Below, piece after piece: positions 44,836-55,609 of a DNA stretch of 64,000 bases. How positions within the stretch are numbered: the stretch's first letter is position 1; the number at the start of each line of letters is the position of its first letter. The DNA is taken from assembly GCA_964601575.1 (NCBI GenBank), contig CAZROA010000069.1, positions 13,221 to 77,220 on the forward strand. The letters are read 5' to 3'. Source of the DNA: CAZKEG01 sp964601575. GTDB taxonomy: Bacteria; Desulfobacterota; Thermodesulfobacteria; Thermodesulfobacteriales; Thermodesulfatatoraceae. A program made the position numbers and the translations under genes. The notes beneath the pieces were generated by a model that ran no database searches, was not told the origin of the DNA, and saw only the letters and a list, made by a program, of their open reading frames with translations.

Positions 44836-44862
44836 TTGATGAATCCGATAAAATGCTATATT
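44836..44862 (+). promoter_or_regulatory. Candidate promoter of serS
   Basis: TTGATG at 44836-44841 and TATATT at 44857-44862 with 15 bases between (TTTGAT one base upstream would give 16). It lies about 65 bases before the GTG start. Only moderate similarity to consensus. Confidence 0.35.
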
Positions 44863-44915
44863 GATTGGGCTCTAAAGTCTTCTCTTTCAAATTCAGATTA
44901 TCTAGCAGAGAGTAA

Positions 44916-46220
<1,305 letters not shown>

Positions 46221-46222
46221 CC

Positions 46223-47614
46223 TTAGGCGCTATTTATCTTCCTGGCCGCCTCAAAGATATGTTTATCTAAGGGCTCCTCGATGGAAAGGGGATATTTTCC
46301 GGTAAAACAGGCCAGACAATATTCGTGTTCGTTTCTCTTGGCCGCCGAAAGGAGCCCTTCAAGGCTTAAGTAATGCAATAGATCAAGCTCCAGATAGCGC
46401 CGAATCTCTTCCACCGAGTGTTTGGCGGCGATTAATTCTCCCCGGGTGGGAAAGTCTATGCCATAGAAACAAGGGAACCTAATCGGGGGGCAACTGATGA
46501 GCATACTGATCGAATAGGCCCCGGCCTCTCGGATGGACTTGATCCTCGTTCGGCTGGTGGTCCCGCGGACCAAAGAATCATCTACCACAGCCACCTTTTT
46601 ACCACGCAGGATCTCACGCACCGGGTTTAGCTTTACCCGGACCGAAAAATCACGCATGCTTTGGGAGGGCTGAATAAAGGTTCGCCCGACGTAGTGGTTC
46701 CTGATGACCCCCATTTCAAAGGGAAGCCCCGCAGCCTGGGCATACCCGATGGCCGCGTAATTACCCGAATCAGGAAAGGGCATAACAAAATCGGCCTCCA
46801 CTCGGCATTCCTTGGCCAATTCATAACCCAAGCGTTTACGGAAGGCATAGACGTTTTGGTTATAGATATAGCTATCTGGCCGGGCAAAATAGATGAACTC
46901 AAACACACAATGGGCCAAGCGATTGGACTTGAGCCCTTCGTAAGAAGTAAGCCCGTTTTCGTCAATTACTAGGATTTCTCCAGGGGCCACGTCGCGGAGG
47001 TACTGGGCCTGGACCAGATCCAAGGCACAGGTCTCCGAGGCCACGATATAACCGCCGTTTAACATGCCCAAACAAAGGGGCCGGAACCCATAAGGGTCAC
47101 GAAAGGCAATCAATTTATCCTGGGCCAGGAGGACGATGGAATAAGCCCCTTCGATAAGGCCCATGGTCTCCCGGATGGATTCGATCAGGCCTTTACGCAT
47201 GGACTTGGCCAGGAGGTGGACAATCACCTCGCTGTCCATGGTGGTCTGAAAAAGAGAGCCATCGGCCTCAAGCTCTGCCCGCAGGCGGTGGGCATTAACC
47301 AGATTGCCGTTATGGGCTAGGGCAAAGGTCTTTTGCTCATGGGTGACACAAAAGGGCTGGGCATTTTTGATGGTTGTCGATCCGGTAGTGGAATAACGAA
47401 CGTGGCCAACGGCTATATGCCCTTTTAGCTCGTTTAGGATGGCCTCGTTAAAGACGTCGGCCACCAGGCCCAGACCTCGATGTTCTCGGACTTCTTTTCC
47501 ATCGGAGACCGCGATTCCAGCGCTTTCCTGCCCTCGGTGCTGAAGGGCATAAAGCCCGAAGTAGGCGATCTTAGCCGCTTCCTTATGTCCAAAGACACCG
47601 ATTACGCCACACAT
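46223..47614 (-). CDS. purF: Amidophosphoribosyltransferase
   Basis: First committed step of purine synthesis: PRPP plus glutamine gives phosphoribosylamine. 463 residues. The ATG at 47614 puts the nucleophile Cys second (MCGVIGVFGH), as needed after Met removal. LQHRGQESAGIAVSDG, ALAHNGNLVNAHRLR and the PRPP loop AVVDDSLVRGTTSR are visible, and the end has LACFTGKYP. It is the last gene of the six-gene minus-strand run. Confidence 0.96.
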   Translation of the reverse strand: MCGVIGVFGHKEAAKIAYFGLYALQHRGQESAGIAVSDGKEVREHRGLGLVADVFNEAILNELKGHIAVGHVRYSTTGSTTIKNAQPFCVTHEQKTFALAHNGNLVNAHRLRAELEADGSLFQTTMDSEVIVHLLAKSMRKGLIESIRETMGLIEGAYSIVLLAQDKLIAFRDPYGFRPLCLGMLNGGYIVASETCALDLVQAQYLRDVAPGEILVIDENGLTSYEGLKSNRLAHCVFEFIYFARPDSYIYNQNVYAFRKRLGYELAKECRVEADFVMPFPDSGNYAAIGYAQAAGLPFEMGVIRNHYVGRTFIQPSQSMRDFSVRVKLNPVREILRGKKVAVVDDSLVRGTTSRTRIKSIREAGAYSISMLISCPPIRFPCFYGIDFPTRGELIAAKHSVEEIRRYLELDLLHYLSLEGLLSAAKRNEHEYCLACFTGKYPLSIEEPLDKHIFEAARKINSA

Positions 47615-47625
47615 GGTTGCCCACC

Positions 47626-49002
47626 TTATTCTATTGCTCCGCCCACGACGATTTCCGGGATACGCAGCGTGGGCTGTGCATCTGAGACAGGTACACCCTG
47701 TCCGTCCTTGCCGCAAGTCCCGATGGCAAACCCCAAATCGTTGCCTACCATGTCGATCATCTGGAGCACTTGCGGCCCGTTACCGGAGATAGTCGCCCCA
47801 CGAACCGGCTCACCAACAAGGCCCTTTTCAATGAGATAGCCCTCGGCCACTTCAAAGACAAAATTGCCGGAGATGGTGTCTACTTGACCACCACCCATCT
47901 TTTTGACCAAGAGCCCCTTTTCCACACTGCGAATGATGGCCTCCGGTGGTGTATCTCCGGGGGCAATATAGGTGTTGCTCATCCGGGGAATGGGACGAAA
48001 GCGATAGGATTCACGCCGACCGTGGCCGTTAGATTTGACACCGGCCTTCATGGCCGAAAGCCGATCATAGAGAAAGGTCTTGAGAACACCGTTCTCGATG
48101 AGCACCGTCTTTTCCGGCCACACTCCCTCGTCGTCGAACTGGTAAAACCCCCGCTGATAAAGGAGGGTGGGATCGTCGATCACGGTGATCAAAGGAGAGG
48201 CCACCTGTTCACCCAGGCGCCCGGCATAGACTGAAAACCCCTCGGCAGCCAGATCTGCCTCAAGCCCATGGCCCACGGCCTCGTGGATCATGGTCCCGCC
48301 AGCCTCTGAAGAAAGGACCACCGGCATGGTCCCTCCTGGGGCCTTTCGGGCCCCTAACATGAGCAAGGCCCTTTTGGCCGCCTTCAAGGCGATCTCTTCT
48401 GGGGGGGTCTTTTCAAAGATTTCAAGCCCTATGGCCCCTCCCACCGGTTCGTACCCGGTCTGGATTACCTCTCCCTCCCGGGCCACGACCTGAACCGCTA
48501 ACAAAGTATAAAGCCTTTCTCCAGAGATCCATTCTCCCTCGGTATTTACGATGGTGATCTCCTTACGCACGTCCTGGTAAATGACCTGGACTTGGACGAC
48601 CTTAGGTGAGACCCCGCGGGCCACTTGGTTGGCCTCTTGGACTAATTTGACCTTGGTCAAAAGGGGTTCTTCATAGGGAGGTCTCTTTATCTCAATGGGG
48701 GGGACCTTATGTCGGTCTGAAAACACAATGTCTTTTTCTTCTTCACCGGTAAGCTTTTTGAGCTCCCTGGCCAGGGTTTCCAGGTTTTCCAAGGACATAT
48801 CGTTGGAATAGGCATAGGCCGTATGAAAATCGCCATAGATGACCCGCAGCCCCACACCGGCGTCTACGCCGGTGACCGCCTTCTCTAAACGATTGTTTTC
48901 CAAGACGATATAAGTGGTAACAGTGCGTTCAAAATAGAGATCAGCAAAGAGACCTTTACCGCAGGCAAGGGCAAGGATTTTGTCTACTCCTTTAGGGACC
49001 AT
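47626..49002 (-). CDS. tldD: TldD metalloprotease
   Basis: 458 residues. TldD works with TldE/PmbA to cleave peptides, including modified microcin-type peptides. The metal site is GTMIHEAVGHGLEAD (HEAVGH); RMSNTYIAPG and GVPVSDAQPTLR near the end are family features. No tldE is nearby. The ATG overlaps the PfkB gene by 11 bases. It precedes purF by 11 bases. Confidence 0.93.
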   Translation of the reverse strand: MVPKGVDKILALACGKGLFADLYFERTVTTYIVLENNRLEKAVTGVDAGVGLRVIYGDFHTAYAYSNDMSLENLETLARELKKLTGEEEKDIVFSDRHKVPPIEIKRPPYEEPLLTKVKLVQEANQVARGVSPKVVQVQVIYQDVRKEITIVNTEGEWISGERLYTLLAVQVVAREGEVIQTGYEPVGGAIGLEIFEKTPPEEIALKAAKRALLMLGARKAPGGTMPVVLSSEAGGTMIHEAVGHGLEADLAAEGFSVYAGRLGEQVASPLITVIDDPTLLYQRGFYQFDDEGVWPEKTVLIENGVLKTFLYDRLSAMKAGVKSNGHGRRESYRFRPIPRMSNTYIAPGDTPPEAIIRSVEKGLLVKKMGGGQVDTISGNFVFEVAEGYLIEKGLVGEPVRGATISGNGPQVLQMIDMVGNDLGFAIGTCGKDGQGVPVSDAQPTLRIPEIVVGGAIE

Positions 49003-49957
49003 GATCTTCTCCTTTTAGGTTTTGAAGGAGGCCTTCGAATTCATCTTTGCTCGGATATCCTAAACGGCCATAATCCTTGAGGGAAGAGGCTGCCAGGGCT
49101 GCGGCTAGACGACCGGCCTTAAAGGGCGAAAGACCCCTTTCAATCCCGGCAATGACCCCAGCGTCAAAGACATCTCCGGCCCCGGTGTTATCCACCATTT
49201 TCTCTGGTTTGGCTGGTGGGATCTCGATCTTCTTTTTCTTTTTTCGTATTTCTGCCCCTTGGGCCCCCTTTTTAAGACAGATCACCTCCGGCCCGAGGTC
49301 TAAGAGTTCTTCTAAAGAGCTTTGAAAGATGCTCAATTCCTGGTGGGTGAGAAAAAGGAGCCGTGTTTTTCTCAAAAGCCCTTTTAAAGCAAAGACCCCG
49401 CGGGAGGCATAAATCTCACCAGGGTCAAGACTTACCTCCCCTTCATGTTGGACCACCAGCCTTTGATGAAACTCAAATCCCTCGTCACTGATGAAAGAGC
49501 TCAGATGAAGCCACCCTTTAGATCTTTCCGGGGAGAAGGAGGCCAGGGCCCTTTCTTCTGAATGGGGACAGACAAAGATGGCCCGATCTTTGGCGGCATC
49601 AAGGATGATCAGAGAACGACTGGTCTCTCCCCGACGGATCACCTGCCTCAGATCTACCCCTTTGAGTTCGCCCAAGGCAAAATCTCCTTCTTCGTCCTCG
49701 CCGACTATGCCGATAAATCCACAGGAAAATCCCCAATTTTTCAAGGCATAGATGGTATTGGCTGCTGAGCCCCCTCCGCAACGCCCCAAAAATTTTCCCT
49801 TTTGTTGGAGAAGGTCTCGCAAGGTCTCGAAATCTTTCCGATCTCCCCATATCTCCCGGCCTGGTTTGAGGGGTTGGCCTCGAAATTCAATGGCCTGAAG
49901 TTCCTCTACCAGGAAGAAATAATCGACGTTAAGCGCTCCTGAGCCCCAGATCTTCAA
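48992..49957 (-). CDS. PfkB-family sugar/nucleoside kinase
   Basis: About 321 residues. GSGALNVDYFFLVEEL opens the fold, GGGSAANTIYALKNWG is the substrate region, and the ATP/anion hole is DNTGAGDVFDAGVIAGIE. The TTG at 49957 is chosen because GGGAGG lies 6 bases before it and the protein then begins at the first conserved strand. Substrate not predictable; ribokinase-type kinases are diverse. It overlaps both neighbours. Confidence 0.85.
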   Translation of the reverse strand: MKIWGSGALNVDYFFLVEELQAIEFRGQPLKPGREIWGDRKDFETLRDLLQQKGKFLGRCGGGSAANTIYALKNWGFSCGFIGIVGEDEEGDFALGELKGVDLRQVIRRGETSRSLIILDAAKDRAIFVCPHSEERALASFSPERSKGWLHLSSFISDEGFEFHQRLVVQHEGEVSLDPGEIYASRGVFALKGLLRKTRLLFLTHQELSIFQSSLEELLDLGPEVICLKKGAQGAEIRKKKKKIEIPPAKPEKMVDNTGAGDVFDAGVIAGIERGLSPFKAGRLAAALAASSLKDYGRLGYPSKDEFEGLLQNLKGEDHGP

Positions 49958-50645
49958 GTTCTTCCTCCCAAGAAATAAGGGCCTCAAGGGCCGCTTTGAG
50001 GCACCTTTTAGAGATGTTTGGATAGCATCGCCGAAAGAGCTGGACCAAGGTGGTTGGTTCTCGGCGCCGTTTGACTAGAGAGAGCCGATAGCTAAGGACG
50101 TAGAGGGCCCGGCGATAGAAGTAGGTTCTGGGCTCAAGGCCTAAGGCCTTGGTCAAGAAGAGATCCAAAGGGTGCCGTCCAGGCCAGAGGAACAGCCCGC
50201 GCAAAAGATAAAAGGAAAATCGGCGGTCACGCTCCAGAGACCATTCCAAAAGATAATGAATAAACCGGGGTGGAAGGCCGAGCCGCCGCTGGAAGGCTGG
50301 GATAATCTGGTTGTGGGCCACGTCGTCTGTGACCAAATGAAAGAGATAGCCTAAGGAGAAGGCCTTTAACTCCGGCTTGAAGGCACAAGAGAGCAGGCGT
50401 CTGGCGGCCTTAAAGCTATGGTAATGCTCTCGCCAGCCTGCTCGGCCAACCAAAAAATCCGGGGCGATACTGCCGTAGAGAAAGGCCCACCCGCTCTCCG
50501 AAAGGCACTGGGCCAAAGAGAGGCTTAATAAGGGTAGTTCTTCAAAGAGACGTAAAGACAATTCCAGATGTACCCCGGGGCCAAAGGCCAGGACCGAGGC
50601 CGGAAACAACCAGGCCACCGTGGTCACCAAGATGAATTTGAACAC
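49929..50645 (-). CDS. Zinc-dependent phospholipase C-like protein
   Basis: 238 residues with a signal peptide (about 1-20). The family pattern of His and Asp is visible: FGPGVHLELSLRL, LYGSIAPDFLVG, HYHSFKAARRLL, and YLFHLVTDDVAHN. These resemble zinc ligands of the PLC/P1 nuclease fold, which in many bacteria is annotated only as zinc-dependent phospholipase C-like. It would be exported. Its end overlaps the PfkB gene by 29 bases. Substrate unknown. Confidence 0.7.
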   Translation of the reverse strand: MFKFILVTTVAWLFPASVLAFGPGVHLELSLRLFEELPLLSLSLAQCLSESGWAFLYGSIAPDFLVGRAGWREHYHSFKAARRLLSCAFKPELKAFSLGYLFHLVTDDVAHNQIIPAFQRRLGLPPRFIHYLLEWSLERDRRFSFYLLRGLFLWPGRHPLDLFLTKALGLEPRTYFYRRALYVLSYRLSLVKRRREPTTLVQLFRRCYPNISKRCLKAALEALISWEEELEDLGLRSA

Positions 50646-50653
50646 TAATTACC

Positions 50654-51862
50654 TCAACCGTAGATCCTGGTCAGTCTTTTTTCTGAAGATACCACGTATT
50701 CATAGACGGTGTCTTGGTTAATTTTATCAGCCGGGAAGGCAATCATCTCTGCCCGTGCGCCCGGGGCCAAACGCCCCAGGGAGGGGTTTTTCAAGGCTTT
50801 AGCCCCCCAAAGGGTGGCCATCTTGAGGAAGACTTTTGGGGAAAGAGTAGGGAAAAACCGGGCCAAGGTCTCAAGTTCGGCAAAGATGGAGAGCCGATCA
50901 TTGCTGGCCAGACTATCGGTCCCCAGGCAGGGCTCTAATCCAACGGCAAGCATCTTATCCACCGGGGGCAGGCCTACCCCTAAAAAGGTATTGCTTCGAG
51001 GGCAAAGACAGGGCCTGGCCTTGTGTTTGGCTAAGATTTCAAGATCTTTCTCCGAGACCTGGACGGTATGGACGCAGATGGTATCGGCATCTAGCACGCC
51101 CAGGCGTTCTAAATAGGCCACCGGCCCGAGCTTAGGGGCCTCAAAGGAGGCATTCCACTGCTCCCGTTCCTCAAGGAGGAGCCGAATAGGCCCACGACCT
51201 TCTTTCAGAAAAAGGACCTCTTCCGGTGACTCGGCCACATGCAAGGAGAAAGGCAGGCCGAAACGTCTGGTCCAGCTCTTTATGGCCTGAAGCAATATGG
51301 GAGAAACGGTATAAGGGGCATGGGGCGAAAGGCTAAAGAGGATCTTTTTGTCCCGGACCTGATCCTTAATAAAGTCCTTCAAAGAACTTCGGCCTTTAAA
51401 GTCTATGACCTCACGGAAAAAGACAGCCCTTAACGGACCTTCACGCAGGAGATTGATGGTCAGTCCGGTATTACCTACGTCTCCTACCAGGCCGATACCC
51501 TCTTTCCATAGCTCGTCTAAGGCCTGTTGGGCGGCCTGCTGGACCTCTTCGGCGGAGATCTCAGTTCGTTTGCGGATGAGATTCTTGACCCAGGTGATAA
51601 AGGAGCCCGAAGGGGTTAGGCGCCATTTGAGGGCCGAGAGTTCCAAATGGGTATGGGCATTGACCAGGGCCGGCATGAGGACTGCTTCGCCCAGATCGTG
51701 TAGCCGCCCGGAAAAGGTCTTTTTGAGCTCCCGATAAGGACCAACGGCGGTAATACGTCCCTTGGCGGTGATCACTGCCCCATCTTGAATCAGGGGGCTC
51801 TCCATGGGTAAGACGAATTTGGCCCTGTATAACGTTGGTTCCCTGAAAACCAGAATGTCCAT
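50654..51862 (-). CDS. Amidohydrolase, probable aminodeoxyfutalosine deaminase
   Basis: 402 residues of the amidohydrolase/ATZ-TRZ family. Metal ligands are NAHTHLELS, the mid-chain His in SLHVAESPEEV, VHTVQVSEKD and the Asp in LGTDSLASNDRL. It begins immediately after mqnC with no gap. In bacteria using the futalosine route, such a deaminase converts aminodeoxyfutalosine to dehypoxanthine-yielding futalosine, so that role is likely. SAH/MTA deaminase is the alternative reading. Confidence 0.72.
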   Translation of the reverse strand: MDILVFREPTLYRAKFVLPMESPLIQDGAVITAKGRITAVGPYRELKKTFSGRLHDLGEAVLMPALVNAHTHLELSALKWRLTPSGSFITWVKNLIRKRTEISAEEVQQAAQQALDELWKEGIGLVGDVGNTGLTINLLREGPLRAVFFREVIDFKGRSSLKDFIKDQVRDKKILFSLSPHAPYTVSPILLQAIKSWTRRFGLPFSLHVAESPEEVLFLKEGRGPIRLLLEEREQWNASFEAPKLGPVAYLERLGVLDADTICVHTVQVSEKDLEILAKHKARPCLCPRSNTFLGVGLPPVDKMLAVGLEPCLGTDSLASNDRLSIFAELETLARFFPTLSPKVFLKMATLWGAKALKNPSLGRLAPGARAEMIAFPADKINQDTVYEYVVSSEKRLTRIYG

Positions 51863-52930
51863 TCAGCCCTCAAGGAGGGAGTAATCCATTCGTCTTCGTC
51901 TTGGTTCATACCCGGCATCGCGGATAATCTTTTCGATCTCCTCTACCGAGAGTCGGTGAGAGACACCGGCAGCAGCGACCACATTTTCTTCGATCATGGT
52001 GCTTCCAAAATCGTTGGCTCCGAATTCCAAGGCTACCTGGGCTACCTTTGGTCCCTGGGTCACCCAGGAGGCCTGAAGATTAGGGATATTGTCCAAGAAG
52101 ATCCGGGCCAAGGCAAGCATCTTTAGATATTCTACCGGGAGGGCCTTAGGGGTGCTGAGTTCCATGTTTTTTCCGGGCTGAAAGGGCCAGCAGATAAAGG
52201 CGGTAAAACCATGGGTCTCGTCCTGGAGGGCCCTTATCTTTTCCAGATGTTCAATGCGCTCTTCGATAGTTTCAATATGTCCGAACATCATAGTGGCGGT
52301 GGTCTTAAGCCCCAACCGATGGGCGACACGCATTACTTCTAGCCACTCTGCAGCCGAACACTTGTTCGGGGAGACCTGCCTTCGCACGCGATCGACCAAG
52401 ATCTCTGCTCCGCCTCCGGGGATAGAATCAAGCCCGGCAGCAATAAGGCGCTTCAAGACCTCTTCCAAGCTTAGGTCTGAAAGACGACTGAAATGGATTA
52501 TTTCCGGAGGAGAAAAACCGTGGACATGGATCTGCGGGAAACGGCTCTTAATAAAACGGAGCATCTCTTCGTAAAATTCTAAAGGTAGGTCAGGATGTAG
52601 ACCGCCTTGTAAGAGGATTTGGATACCCCCTAGAGCCAAGGTCTCTTCGATCTTCTGGGCCAATTCTTCAAAGGTGAGGACGAAACCTTCGGGATCTCCC
52701 GGAGGGCGATAGTAAGCACAAAATTTACACCCGGAGATACAGATGTTGGTGTAATTAATGTTACGATCGATGATATAGGTCACCATACGTTCGGGGTGGA
52801 GCCGAAACCGGACCGCCCGGGCCAGATAACCCAAAGTATAAAAATCGGCCTCCTGCCACAGGAAAAGGGCCTCTTCACGAGAAAGGCGCTCGCCATTGAG
52901 GACTTTTTGGGCCAACTCCTCAAGCTTCAT
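51863..52930 (-). CDS. mqnC: Cyclic dehypoxanthinyl futalosine synthase
   Basis: 355-residue radical SAM enzyme of the futalosine menaquinone pathway. The cluster motif is CISGCKFCAYYRP (CxxxCxxC); DSIPGGGAEILVDRVRR and TTATMMFGHIET are highly specific to MqnC, as is GFTAFICWPFQPG. It points to menaquinone respiration. Other mqn genes (mqnA, mqnE) are not in the window. The ATG at 52930 is used. It heads the operon with the amidohydrolase. Confidence 0.92.
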   Translation of the reverse strand: MKLEELAQKVLNGERLSREEALFLWQEADFYTLGYLARAVRFRLHPERMVTYIIDRNINYTNICISGCKFCAYYRPPGDPEGFVLTFEELAQKIEETLALGGIQILLQGGLHPDLPLEFYEEMLRFIKSRFPQIHVHGFSPPEIIHFSRLSDLSLEEVLKRLIAAGLDSIPGGGAEILVDRVRRQVSPNKCSAAEWLEVMRVAHRLGLKTTATMMFGHIETIEERIEHLEKIRALQDETHGFTAFICWPFQPGKNMELSTPKALPVEYLKMLALARIFLDNIPNLQASWVTQGPKVAQVALEFGANDFGSTMIEENVVAAAGVSHRLSVEEIEKIIRDAGYEPRRRRMDYSLLEG

Positions 52931-53057
52931 GCCCAACTGGTATCAAGGACTAAGGCTCCCGTCAACGAAGGCCCATGGATATTTTTACCAAAGACAAGGC
53001 CAACATGGTCCCAAAAAGGCGCGTTTTCGTAAGGCTGTAATATGTTATGATGATGAC

Positions 53058-54077
53058 ATGCTTGTCTTGGCCATAGAGACTTCTTGTGACGAGACAGCGG
53101 TGGCCATCTTGGAAGATGGCCGACGGGTGCTGGTTAACCTAGTGGCCTCCCAGGTCGATCTCCATCGTCGCTATGGAGGCATCGTCCCGGAGCTTGCCTC
53201 TCGCCGCCACATGGAGGTGATCTATCCCCTCACCGAGGAGGCCCTTTCCCAAGCTGGCCTTTCTTTAAAAGACCTTTCTGGCCTTGCGGTGACCAATGGC
53301 CCGGGGCTTATCGGTGCCCTGGTGGTCGGGGTCTCTTTTGCCAAGGCCCTGGCCTTCAGTACCGGTCTTCCGCTGGTGGCGGTAGATCATTTAAACGCCC
53401 ATTTTCTGGCCATCTTTCTTGAAGAGGAACACCCGACCTTTCCCTTTGTCGCCCTGGTGGTCTCTGGGGGGCACACTTCCCTTTTCTATGTAGAGAGCCA
53501 TCTCAGGTACTTTCTTTTAGGCCAGACCCGAGACGATGCTGCGGGAGAGGCCTTTGACAAGGTCTCTAAGCTCCTTGGCCTTGGCTACCCCGGGGGCCGA
53601 ATCATAAGCAAACTGGCTGAACAAGGCGACCCGGAGGCTGTCTCTCTGCCACGGCCCATGCTCACCAAAAGCCCCTTTGACTTTAGTTTTTCAGGTCTAA
53701 AGACAGCGGTGGTCTATTATGTCAAGGAACGTCAGGCCAAAGGAGAAGAGATCCCCCTTCACGATCTCTGTGCTAGTTTTGAGGCGGCGGTGGTCGAGGT
53801 GCTGGTCAAAAAGGCGGTGGCTGCGCTCAAGGCCACCCAGGTAAGAAATTTGGTAGTGGCTGGTGGGGTAGCGGCCAACAAACGTCTGAGGCAGGCCCTA
53901 AGAGAAGCGGCCAAAGAAGAAGGGTTTTCCCTCTTCCTCCCCCGCCCGGAATATTGTACGGATAATGCAGCCATGGTGGGGGTAGCAGGGTATTACAAAC
54001 TCATCTCCCAAGACCTGGCCGACCTTGAGCTTGATGTCTATGCCCGAAGCCTCGTCCCCAAATATTCCAAGATCTGA
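53058..54077 (+). CDS. tsaD: tRNA threonylcarbamoyladenosine synthase subunit TsaD
   Basis: Catalytic subunit that transfers threonylcarbamoyl to tRNA A37. 339 residues. LAIETSCDETAVAILE opens the ASKHA fold; VDHLNAHFLAIF holds the metal His; LVVSGGHTSLFYV and GVAANKRLR are also conserved. There is no clear ribosome site before the ATG; TAATAT about 20 bases upstream could place the transcript start very close. A longer in-frame ORF upstream overlaps mqnC antisense and is not used. It overlaps rsmA. Confidence 0.95.
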   Translation: MLVLAIETSCDETAVAILEDGRRVLVNLVASQVDLHRRYGGIVPELASRRHMEVIYPLTEEALSQAGLSLKDLSGLAVTNGPGLIGALVVGVSFAKALAFSTGLPLVAVDHLNAHFLAIFLEEEHPTFPFVALVVSGGHTSLFYVESHLRYFLLGQTRDDAAGEAFDKVSKLLGLGYPGGRIISKLAEQGDPEAVSLPRPMLTKSPFDFSFSGLKTAVVYYVKERQAKGEEIPLHDLCASFEAAVVEVLVKKAVAALKATQVRNLVVAGGVAANKRLRQALREAAKEEGFSLFLPRPEYCTDNAAMVGVAGYYKLISQDLADLELDVYARSLVPKYSKI

Positions 54078-54924
54078 GTTTCCTTCGCCCTTAACCCTCC
54101 TTCGCAAATACGGCCTTAGGCCCCGTAAGTCCTTAGGGCAGAATTTTCTGGTCAATCTCTCTCTGGCCGAGAAGATCGTCGAACTTTCTCAAGTACCGAG
54201 ACAGGCTACGGTGGTCGAGCTCGGGGTCGGGCTCGGCACCTTGACTTATGCTTTGGCTCAACGGGTCCGAAGGGTGATCGGTTTTGAACTTGATGAAAAG
54301 CTCATAAAAGTTCTAAAGGCCGAAGGTTCCTTACCGGAAAACGTCGAGCTCAGGGCCGGAGACATCTTAAAGCTTGATTATCGCCGGCTTTCGGCTGAGA
54401 TAGGTCACCCCCTCATCCTCTTTGGTAATCTTCCCTATTATCTCTCCAGTCGTTTGACTTATAAGCTCCTTAAAGAACGAGAGGCCTTAGAGACGGCGGT
54501 CTTTATGTTTCAAAAAGAAGTGGCCGAGCGTTTTGTGGCCAAGCCAGGGAGCAAAGATTACGGCCAGCTTTCGGTCCTCCTCGGCCTCATGGCCAGAGTA
54601 GAATGGCTGCTTACCCTTTCACCGGCCCATTTTTATCCCCGGCCAGAGGTCTCTTCTGCCGTATTGAAGCTTGAATTTAAACCCAAACGGTTTGCCGAAG
54701 AGGAACAACTGTTTAGCCTGGTCAAGGTGGCCTTTGCCAAGCGCCGCAAAAAACTTGCTCGAAATCTCACGGCCTTGGGTCTTTCTCTGACCGAAGCCCA
54801 AGATTTACTGAAAGAGGTCGGCCTTTCCCCTGATATTCGGGCCGAGGCCGTGCCCCCTGAAGGCTTTTTGGCCCTGGCCAAGGCCCTTCGCGCTAAAGCC
54901 TTACAAAGGCATCAAGGAGCTTAA
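54040..54924 (+). CDS. rsmA: 16S rRNA adenine dimethyltransferase KsgA
   Basis: Dimethylates two adjacent adenines near the end of 16S rRNA. About 294 residues. KSLGQNFLVNLSLAEKIVE opens the domain, VELGVGLGTLTYALAQRV is the SAM motif and FGNLPYYLSSRLTYKLL is the NLPY catalytic motif. The start is uncertain; the ATG at 54040 overlaps tsaD by 38 bases. It overlaps the convergent amidotransferase by 32 bases. Confidence 0.94.
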   Translation: MPEASSPNIPRSEFPSPLTLLRKYGLRPRKSLGQNFLVNLSLAEKIVELSQVPRQATVVELGVGLGTLTYALAQRVRRVIGFELDEKLIKVLKAEGSLPENVELRAGDILKLDYRRLSAEIGHPLILFGNLPYYLSSRLTYKLLKEREALETAVFMFQKEVAERFVAKPGSKDYGQLSVLLGLMARVEWLLTLSPAHFYPRPEVSSAVLKLEFKPKRFAEEEQLFSLVKVAFAKRRKKLARNLTALGLSLTEAQDLLKEVGLSPDIRAEAVPPEGFLALAKALRAKALQRHQGA

Positions 54925-55597
54925 ACAGGTACTCGTGGACGGTCTCAAATAGTTCGTTCTGTCCCTTGATTTCTTCCACACTTTGCACATAAGGCCCGGG
55001 AGTCAGGTCCTCAGGGCAGTTTTCAATCAAGGCCGCCACCGTTTCAGTGGTGACCTCCAAATGGAATTGAAGGGCCAGCACCTTTTCTTCGTAAAGAAAG
55101 GCCTGGTTTTCGCAAGCCTCGGAGCGGGCCAGATGCACAGCCTCGGTTGGGAGGGAAAAGGTCTCGCCATGCCAATGAAAGACCTCAAGCCTTTCTGGAA
55201 AGCCCTCAAACAAGGGGTGGGCCAAGGCCGCTGGGGTGAACTCCACTGGAAACCACCCGATCTCTTTATAGCGCCCGGGGAAGACATCGGCTCCCAAGGC
55301 CTCGGCCAAGAGCTGGGCCCCGAGGCAGATCCCTAAGACCTTGGGACCGTCCTCAAGGGAGAGGGCCTCCCGAATAAAGGCCTTCTCCTCCGGGAGCCAT
55401 GGGTATTGGGATTCGTCATGCACACTCATGGGCCCGCCCATGATCACCAAGAAATCCACTTTGCTTGGCGAAGGGAAGGGGTCGTTGAGAAAGACGCGGG
55501 TACTGTTTACTTGAAAGCCTTGACGACGGGCCCACTCCAGGATGGCCCCCGGGGTCTCGAAGGGGACGTGTTGGATATAATGGAGGCGTTTTTTCAT
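54893..55597 (-). CDS. Class I glutamine amidotransferase (GMP synthase-like)
   Basis: 234 residues. The catalytic Cys lies in GICLGAQLLAEALGAD, the His in LQFHLEVTTE, and the Glu follows two residues later. It is a stand-alone amidotransferase of the type that can glutamylate or deglutamylate small molecules. It follows the DAHP synthase gene by 12 bases, so it may be part of an aromatic-amino-acid or unrelated operon. Substrate unknown. Confidence 0.82.
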   Translation of the reverse strand: MKKRLHYIQHVPFETPGAILEWARRQGFQVNSTRVFLNDPFPSPSKVDFLVIMGGPMSVHDESQYPWLPEEKAFIREALSLEDGPKVLGICLGAQLLAEALGADVFPGRYKEIGWFPVEFTPAALAHPLFEGFPERLEVFHWHGETFSLPTEAVHLARSEACENQAFLYEEKVLALQFHLEVTTETVAALIENCPEDLTPGPYVQSVEEIKGQNELFETVHEYLFKLLDAFVRL

Positions 55598-55609
55598 CTG
55601 CCTTGCTCC

